Of a DNA stretch of 64,000 bases, positions 59,185 through 64,000 are shown piece by piece. A program made the translations under genes and the position numbers. The stretch is from Paraprevotella clara YIT 11840 (GTDB taxonomy: Bacteria > Bacteroidota > Bacteroidia > Bacteroidales > Bacteroidaceae): contig NZ_JH376582.1 of assembly GCF_000233955.1 (NCBI RefSeq), positions 1 to 64,000 on the forward strand, read 5' to 3'. The notes beneath the pieces were generated by a model. That model did not search any database. It was not told the DNA's origin and saw only the letters and a list, made by a program, of their open reading frames with translations. Every line of letters starts with the position of its first letter. Positions within the stretch are counted from its first letter, which is position 1.

Positions 59185-60702
59185 TTATTGTAAATCCACA
59201 TTCTCTTCGTCCATCGCCTGCCAATTCCTCACGGCCACTTCTATCGTCAATTCACTGTCACCGGGCTGCGGGTCACCTATGCCGCTTACCGACGTGACAG
59301 TCAGTTGGTAAAGGTTGTTGCGCACGATGGCGTATTCCATCGTACCGAACGCTGTGTCATCTCCGTCATCGGCATGCTTGATCCAATAAGTATAATAGCA
59401 CACACCTTTCGGGTAATACGTGATGCCGTACCCGGCGCAGTCCTCCACGGTCACGCTTTCCGGCACACCGGCGGCTTCGCCGGCGGCCTCCAACGTGGCG
59501 TAGAGGCCGTTCCCATACTTGAAGATGTCGCCACCTTCGGTAAATCCGTCCGCCTTCACATTGTATTGCGCCCGGAACACCACGCCCGTGGCATAGCGGC
59601 GCAACTCGTCCGCCCCCTGTATCCGGTTCGTATTCTCCCGGACGTAGCCAAGACAGTTCCATTCCGTCCCGTTGCTTGCCGTCATGGGTAGTCCCTTAGA
59701 GAACAAGTCCTCCCATCCGGCATCCTCCGTCAGTTTGGGCAGGAAGTCCCCGAACTTCTTGTCTGCCGTCTCATAGGCGTCCACCACCCAGTTGGTGGCA
59801 CGGCCTCCGTCTGCGGCCTTTTCCCGTCCGATTGCAGCATCGGCCACCTCCTCCGTATAGTCGTCAGACACATGCTTGAGCAGGTTCACATCACCGTCCA
59901 ACCGGTTGACAAGGGCGGCACCTGTAATCTCCACCTCGCCCACGGTATTTTGCCCGCCATCCACCACGTCGAACACATCTCGCCCCGTCCGGTAGTCCAC
60001 CCGGGCAGCCAACCGCTCCACATATACCACAGCCTTGGCCGGACTGGCCTCCGTACTGTTCCGGATGTCGGTCACCGTGACCAGTTCCGTGGAAGACATC
60101 AGGAAATTCGTCTTCCGGATATTCTGCGGGTCTGCGGCCTCCCGCCATAAGTCGTTCCCGGTCTGCCAGTCGCGCAAGTCGGCCAAGGTCGTCCACGTGC
60201 CGTTCTCGAAGTTTCCCGAATAATCCGCGTTCACCACGGCCAGCACTTTACATTGATCCAAATTCAAGTCGGACACGTCCAATGGGTTTTTCGTCGCGTA
60301 TGAAACGTTTACACCCGTACCGACCCGCGACAAGTCGCTGCCATCGAAATAGTAAGCCGCCAACACCGGCTGGGCACGTCCCGTCTCCGAGTTCAGATCC
60401 GCCTCGTTGGGGAACAAGAATACCGTAAGCCCCGTCACCGTGTTTTCGTCGTCGTTGCCCGGTTCGCGCCCGTCACCGTCCTCTCCTCCGGCCGGGTTGC
60501 CCCGTTTCGACGGTCCGCCGTCGCCCACGGAAAGCCTCACGTCGAGGAACATCGTCCCCTCTCGCACCTCCGCGTTTTCCATCGCGTCACACCGGCCGTT
60601 GCCCCACGCCTCGTCCTCCATCTGCCCACACGAGGCAGCAAGGCCGAGACATGCACCGCACAGCAACCCTCCCATGATATGATATGCTTTCTTCATTTCC
60701 AA
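59185..60702 (-). CDS. Mfa1-family fimbrillin, accessory subunit (Mfa3-position)
   Basis: The 505-residue lipoprotein precursor has a lipobox LAASC (MEMKKAYHIMGGLLCGACLG ... SC), a Gly/Asp-rich segment, then TVTGLTVFLFPNEADLN, NTLLKHV-like and VERLAARVDYRTG, and a C-terminal half with YPKGVCYYTYWIKHADDGDD, YAIVRNNLYQLTVTSVSGIG and EVAVRNWQAMDEENVDL, strongly like Mfa1-type fimbrillins with a donor or acceptor strand. It lies after the anchor gene and before the next lipoprotein in one operon. Likely a minor subunit, though a second major subunit is possible. Confidence 0.82.
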   Translation of the reverse strand: MEMKKAYHIMGGLLCGACLGLAASCGQMEDEAWGNGRCDAMENAEVREGTMFLDVRLSVGDGGPSKRGNPAGGEDGDGREPGNDDENTVTGLTVFLFPNEADLNSETGRAQPVLAAYYFDGSDLSRVGTGVNVSYATKNPLDVSDLNLDQCKVLAVVNADYSGNFENGTWTTLADLRDWQTGNDLWREAADPQNIRKTNFLMSSTELVTVTDIRNSTEASPAKAVVYVERLAARVDYRTGRDVFDVVDGGQNTVGEVEITGAALVNRLDGDVNLLKHVSDDYTEEVADAAIGREKAADGGRATNWVVDAYETADKKFGDFLPKLTEDAGWEDLFSKGLPMTASNGTEWNCLGYVRENTNRIQGADELRRYATGVVFRAQYNVKADGFTEGGDIFKYGNGLYATLEAAGEAAGVPESVTVEDCAGYGITYYPKGVCYYTYWIKHADDGDDTAFGTMEYAIVRNNLYQLTVTSVSGIGDPQPGDSELTIEVAVRNWQAMDEENVDLQ

Positions 60703-60744
60703 ACCATCCTTTTATGTTCTTAAAAGTGCGTTTTTCCGCCGCCG

Positions 60745-61842
60745 TCAAAGTTCCTCGAACTGCACCCTCACGCTCCAGTTCAACACGCTGATGCCGATGT
60801 TCACGTAAGCCAGTTCCCCCCCTTTCAGGAAGAAGTCCATCTGGTAGTCATACCCCCGGTCGAGGAATTCCTGCGGCGAATAGCGGTAGATGTCCGCATA
60901 CTTGCGCAGGCGGCACAGCATGTCGGGCAGGTTCACGCGGATGACCTCCACCCCCGTCTCGCGGTTCGTCACCGACAAGATGCCGTCGTCCGCCGCATCC
61001 TCGTGGTAGAGGATGCGCGAGGTCATGAACTCCACGTGGGCGATGTGCCCGGGCTGACCCAAGTCGTTTCCTTCGGCGTCGGTTGCCGGTACCCGGTCGT
61101 CCGTGTTCCACGCCGCGTAGGGCGTGTAGGCCACCTGCTCGGCCTCGTCCAGGGAGTTGTCCCAAAGAATACGGGCATTGCGGTCGATGATGCGAAAATC
61201 ATAGTTGGCCACGTCCATCTGCGTGGGGTCATCTATCTCGCGCAGGCTGACGTTGATGTGTTTTGTGTCGCGCACCAAGGAGATGGTGTCGTAGGTGGGC
61301 TTTCCCTCGAAGACCTCCGCAGCGGAAAGCTCCATGCCGTGCCACAAAGTGTCCAGAGGCAGGCCGCCATGCGCCACCTCCCATCCCGACGCGCCCGCCA
61401 CGCGGTCCAGCGTCACGTCCAACGCTCCTTCCATCGCGTCGCCCGCACCTGGCTCACGGCGCACAAAACGTGCACCTCCCCCGGCCAGTTGAGCCTCATA
61501 ATCCTTCTGCCCGGCCAATACCAAAAACTTGTACTTGCCCGGGGCGAGGTTCATGCGCATCGTGTACAACGGGGAAGAAAGGGGGGCATGCCCCGGCACG
61601 TTGGCTTCTTCCTGTTTCGTCACATACCGCCCTTCCTCGTCGAAGACATACACCGTGACGGCACCCACATGGTCGTTGAACATATCGGCCCGCTGCAGGT
61701 TGTAGTCATACTTAAAGGAGAGGTACAGCCCTGTGGGGCAATCGTCCAAGTCGTCCTGCATCATCGAACAGGAGGTCGTCATGGCGCACGCCGCCGTCAG
61801 GCCGCACCACGCCGCAAACCATTTTTTCATCTTATCCCTCAT
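60745..61842 (-). CDS. FimB/Mfa2-type fimbrial anchor lipoprotein
   Basis: The 365-residue precursor starts MRDKMKKWFAAWCGLTAACA with lipobox MTTSC. It contains DDLDDCPTGLYLSFKYDYN, AGQKDYEAQL and TKHINVSLREID, and ends in VNIGISVLNWSVRVQFEEL, typical of the FimB/Mfa2 family, which anchors the fibre to the outer membrane and ends its growth. ATG 61842 is preferred because AAGGA lies five bases upstream; ATG 61830 is a second option. It follows the major subunit gene after a 306-base gap with a terminator. Confidence 0.88.
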   Translation of the reverse strand: MRDKMKKWFAAWCGLTAACAMTTSCSMMQDDLDDCPTGLYLSFKYDYNLQRADMFNDHVGAVTVYVFDEEGRYVTKQEEANVPGHAPLSSPLYTMRMNLAPGKYKFLVLAGQKDYEAQLAGGGARFVRREPGAGDAMEGALDVTLDRVAGASGWEVAHGGLPLDTLWHGMELSAAEVFEGKPTYDTISLVRDTKHINVSLREIDDPTQMDVANYDFRIIDRNARILWDNSLDEAEQVAYTPYAAWNTDDRVPATDAEGNDLGQPGHIAHVEFMTSRILYHEDAADDGILSVTNRETGVEVIRVNLPDMLCRLRKYADIYRYSPQEFLDRGYDYQMDFFLKGGELAYVNIGISVLNWSVRVQFEEL

Positions 61843-62067
61843 ATATCCTTGTTTTTCGTTCAACATTCTTTCCTTCGTTCTCTTTCCTTTTTTATATATA
61901 GTGGGCTTTGCCACACACGCGGCTCCACCTCATGGGTTCCTCTTCCGTTGGGCAAATCCTTGCCGTTTCTATGCTCCCGCCCGACTGGTTCCGAGACCGG
62001 CGGAACGTCCCGTCTCCCTCCCTGCGGAGGGTCCGCGCCCCAAGGGCACACTTCCTTTCCCATTCCC

Positions 62068-62110
62068 AAAAAGGGGAGGCCGGAAAGCCCGGAGACCATG
62101 CAGCCTCCCC
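62068..62110 (-). terminator. Intercistronic terminator after the major fimbrillin gene
   Basis: On the minus strand GGGGAGGC (62110-62103) and GCCTCCCC (62080-62073) form a stem followed by TTTTT, 38 bases after the stop of the 62149 gene. It is 230 bases before the anchor gene. The rest of the 306-base gap contains another GC-rich inverted region (about 62014-62046) and no convincing gene. Partial readthrough would give excess major subunit over anchor. Confidence 0.7.
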
Positions 62111-62148
62111 CTATTTCACTTTATTCATTCATCTTCTGCAAGACGCTT

Positions 62149-63984
62149 TTATAGGTCCACATCCTGAGAGCGTGTCGCCCAAGGCAAAATATGGATTTCC
62201 ACTGCGATGTATTGGTTCAACGGGTCGTCATAGCGCACACCTGCGTCAGGCACTTCGCAGAAACCGATGTTTTTCAGACCCGTCACGTTGACGGTATACC
62301 ACGTATTGCGGAGCACGCCGTAGCGTCCCAGCCAATTGTTGGCGGCATTCGGGTCGGGATAAGACTCCATAACTCCGCCAGTAGGCATAGTCCAAGGCGT
62401 TTCAGTGTCTCCGAAATGCTGGATCAGCACCGGATAGTAAGCCACACCGCCCTTGTAATAGGAGATGGTCAGCATCTCGTTCAACGTAGGCAGATATGCT
62501 GCGGCTGCGGCGTTTATGTCAGCAAGGTTTTTGCCGTCTTGGTATTCAAGGTCTGCCACGTTATTATCATTCATTACAATGCCCGTCACCGTCGTATAGC
62601 CTCCGTTGGCCTGTGCGGCACCCGTTGCGTTGCTCAGGGTCACGGTCACATTATCCTCCGTAAACGTTCCGTTCTTGACATACGTAGAAATGATAGTCTG
62701 GAAATAATTCATCCACAAACGTTTCACTTCGTTCTCCACGCCTGCCTTTTGGTAAATCGTGGCGGTGTTCTTGTTCAGCAAATAAAAGTCGCCATTGCCC
62801 TCAGCTCCGTCGATTTCCAATGTGGCTGCCACGATCACGCGGGTAGTGTTCTGTTCCGTCATGTGTTTCACGTCGAAAGTATTCTCCAGACAGTAGCGGG
62901 GAGTTTCGCCGGCCGGGGTCAGGTCGCCCGCCGGAATGGTCTTAGCCACCTTGTTCAACAAACTTCCCGTAGCATAAACATTATCCACGGCATAGTTGGG
63001 GTCGATGCCGAAATGGGTACGATAAAATGAGACACCCGTCTCTACGGCTGCAACGTCCACGAAGCGATAGTAATCTGCCCTCGTATTGTTGTACTGCCAC
63101 CATGCCGGTTGTGCCGTAGCCAAGTTTTCAGGTGCCACATTGCGTACCAGGTAAGTGGACTTGTTCGTGTTGTCAAGCGTCCACCCGCTAACCGTATAAC
63201 CGACAAGGTTCTCATTGGCATCGGCGCTCAGCTTGTCATTATCGGCCTTTACCGTCACTTTGGCAAGGGCACGCTCCACATACACCGTGACAGCAGGGTT
63301 CTGGCGCGCTTCCAGTTCGGTCTGGAAAATCTTAGTTTGGTCGATTTCGGCCAAAGTGGTCACCTTGCCGTTATCGGCCGGACGCGTAGTACCCCCGGCC
63401 ACACTGTACATGGGCGCATTGCTCATGAAGAAGCTGGGATTGCCGCCGTGAGTCCGCAGAGTGTTTTCGTCCAAATCCTTAGCCAACTCACTGACTTCCT
63501 TGAAAGTCTTCTGGTGGAATTCCGTGCCGGACGCATCGCCCTCACTGGGCAACAGCCCGTTGTCGTTCAGCACGACCATGGCATAAAAAGTGGGGGCTTG
63601 CTGTCCTACCGTAGGAGGCACCAGAATATCCTGCACGATGTTGGCAGAAGAAGTAATCTGGGTCTCGTCGTTTTTCGTGAAGGCACTGACATCCAAGTCA
63701 TACACCTGGTGCAACGTTGCAGCAGCCTCAGACTCACCGGAGAACACCAACAATTTGGCACTGTTCACCTGGTACTCATCCGGCGTACCGTCGTCGTAGC
63801 CCGCTGCACGCTTCACGCCCACAGTTGTCGGCAAGTTGATAGACATGCTGAGGAATCCCTCTTCGCCGGGCTGTACCGCCACCGCACCATCTTGGCCACC
63901 GTCGCCCACGACCACGTCGTCGCTGGAGCATGCGCCGAATAGGAATCCGGCCATAGCCATTGAAAACAAATACTTAAGTTTCAT
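62149..63984 (-). CDS. Mfa1-like major fimbrillin
   Basis: The 611-residue lipoprotein precursor starts MKLKYLFSMAMAGFLFGACS with a clear lipobox. It contains a TRPADNGKVTTLAEIDQTKI region, VYVERALAKVTVKADND, and a C-terminal part with TYTT-like strands (TISYYKGGVAYYPVLIQHFG, then GRYGVLRNTWYTVNVTGLKN and IAVEIHILPWATRSQDVDL). This matches major Mfa1 subunits, in which an N-terminal segment is cut off and the C-terminal strand joins subunits. It is first in the five-gene operon. The start of the promoter lies at or beyond the window edge. Confidence 0.88.
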   Translation of the reverse strand: MKLKYLFSMAMAGFLFGACSSDDVVVGDGGQDGAVAVQPGEEGFLSMSINLPTTVGVKRAAGYDDGTPDEYQVNSAKLLVFSGESEAAATLHQVYDLDVSAFTKNDETQITSSANIVQDILVPPTVGQQAPTFYAMVVLNDNGLLPSEGDASGTEFHQKTFKEVSELAKDLDENTLRTHGGNPSFFMSNAPMYSVAGGTTRPADNGKVTTLAEIDQTKIFQTELEARQNPAVTVYVERALAKVTVKADNDKLSADANENLVGYTVSGWTLDNTNKSTYLVRNVAPENLATAQPAWWQYNNTRADYYRFVDVAAVETGVSFYRTHFGIDPNYAVDNVYATGSLLNKVAKTIPAGDLTPAGETPRYCLENTFDVKHMTEQNTTRVIVAATLEIDGAEGNGDFYLLNKNTATIYQKAGVENEVKRLWMNYFQTIISTYVKNGTFTEDNVTVTLSNATGAAQANGGYTTVTGIVMNDNNVADLEYQDGKNLADINAAAAAYLPTLNEMLTISYYKGGVAYYPVLIQHFGDTETPWTMPTGGVMESYPDPNAANNWLGRYGVLRNTWYTVNVTGLKNIGFCEVPDAGVRYDDPLNQYIAVEIHILPWATRSQDVDL

Positions 63985-64000
63985 TTTTAAATCTGTTTTG

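Noticed and set aside
61003-62154. 383-codon open frame on the plus strand
   Set aside because: Antisense to the anchor lipoprotein gene and the terminator gap; no recognisable domain, and low-complexity composition of a shadow frame.

Overview
This window looks like the right-hand part of a temperate siphovirus prophage in a Bacteroidales chromosome, followed by ordinary host genes. Evidence for the host: Bacteroidales-type promoters (-7 box TAnnTTTG) occur throughout; the phage genes belong to families typical of gut Bacteroides/Parabacteroides phages; and the host flank holds asnA plus a five-gene Mfa-type fimbrial operon. A type IX secretion-like C-terminal domain on the large fimbrial protein favours Parabacteroides or a relative over classic Bacteroides, but that is inference.

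Layout. 1-9120 (+ strand): early/replication module of short overlapping genes: SF2 helicase, an HNH chimera, DUF6291-type replication protein, DUF6633-like protein, radical SAM protein, ASCH and YopX proteins, zinc-ribbon proteins and several unknowns. 9216-45837 (- strand): late module. In transcription order it runs from a DUF2693 protein through ParB/DUF4417, a CdiA-like nuclease, small and large terminase, portal, scaffold, head protein, major capsid, connectors, major tail protein, tail chaperones, tape measure, distal tail and a 3415-residue tail-tip protein to holin, fibre, endolysin and spanin. It ends with a block of unknown conserved virion-type proteins. A Fic gene with its own promoter and terminator sits inside the lysis genes. 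45838-49116: immunity region with divergent control DNA, XRE repressor, DUF4041/GIY-YIG protein, HigBA-like toxin-antitoxin pair and an ORF6N protein. 49156-50355: tyrosine integrase, facing the 3' end of a tRNA-Arg(CCG) gene at 50520-50593, the probable attachment site. The other prophage end lies left of the window.

Host side: tRNA-Arg, asnA, and a minus-strand operon ordered like mfa1-mfa2-mfa3-mfa4-mfa5 of Porphyromonas: major fimbrillin, anchor, two accessory lipoproteins, and a very large tip-like protein. A terminator-like hairpin follows the major subunit.

Most notable. (1) Several gene gaps hold what look like small structured RNAs pointing against the flanking genes, each with a TAnnTTTG box at one end and a GC hairpin plus T6-7 run at the other (8.6, 13.0, 15.75 and 43.2 kb); the 13.0-kb one has two long stems and a 13-bp loop-to-tail pairing. 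(2) The major tail protein gene is separated from an Ig/PEGA-like C-terminal domain by a single in-frame TGA, with the terminator only after the second stop. (3) The tail chaperone has a -1 frameshift extension. (4) A nuclease-toxin-like gene shares its first nine residues with its neighbour. (5) The tRNA at the integration site has a 3' half that pairs imperfectly with its 5' half.
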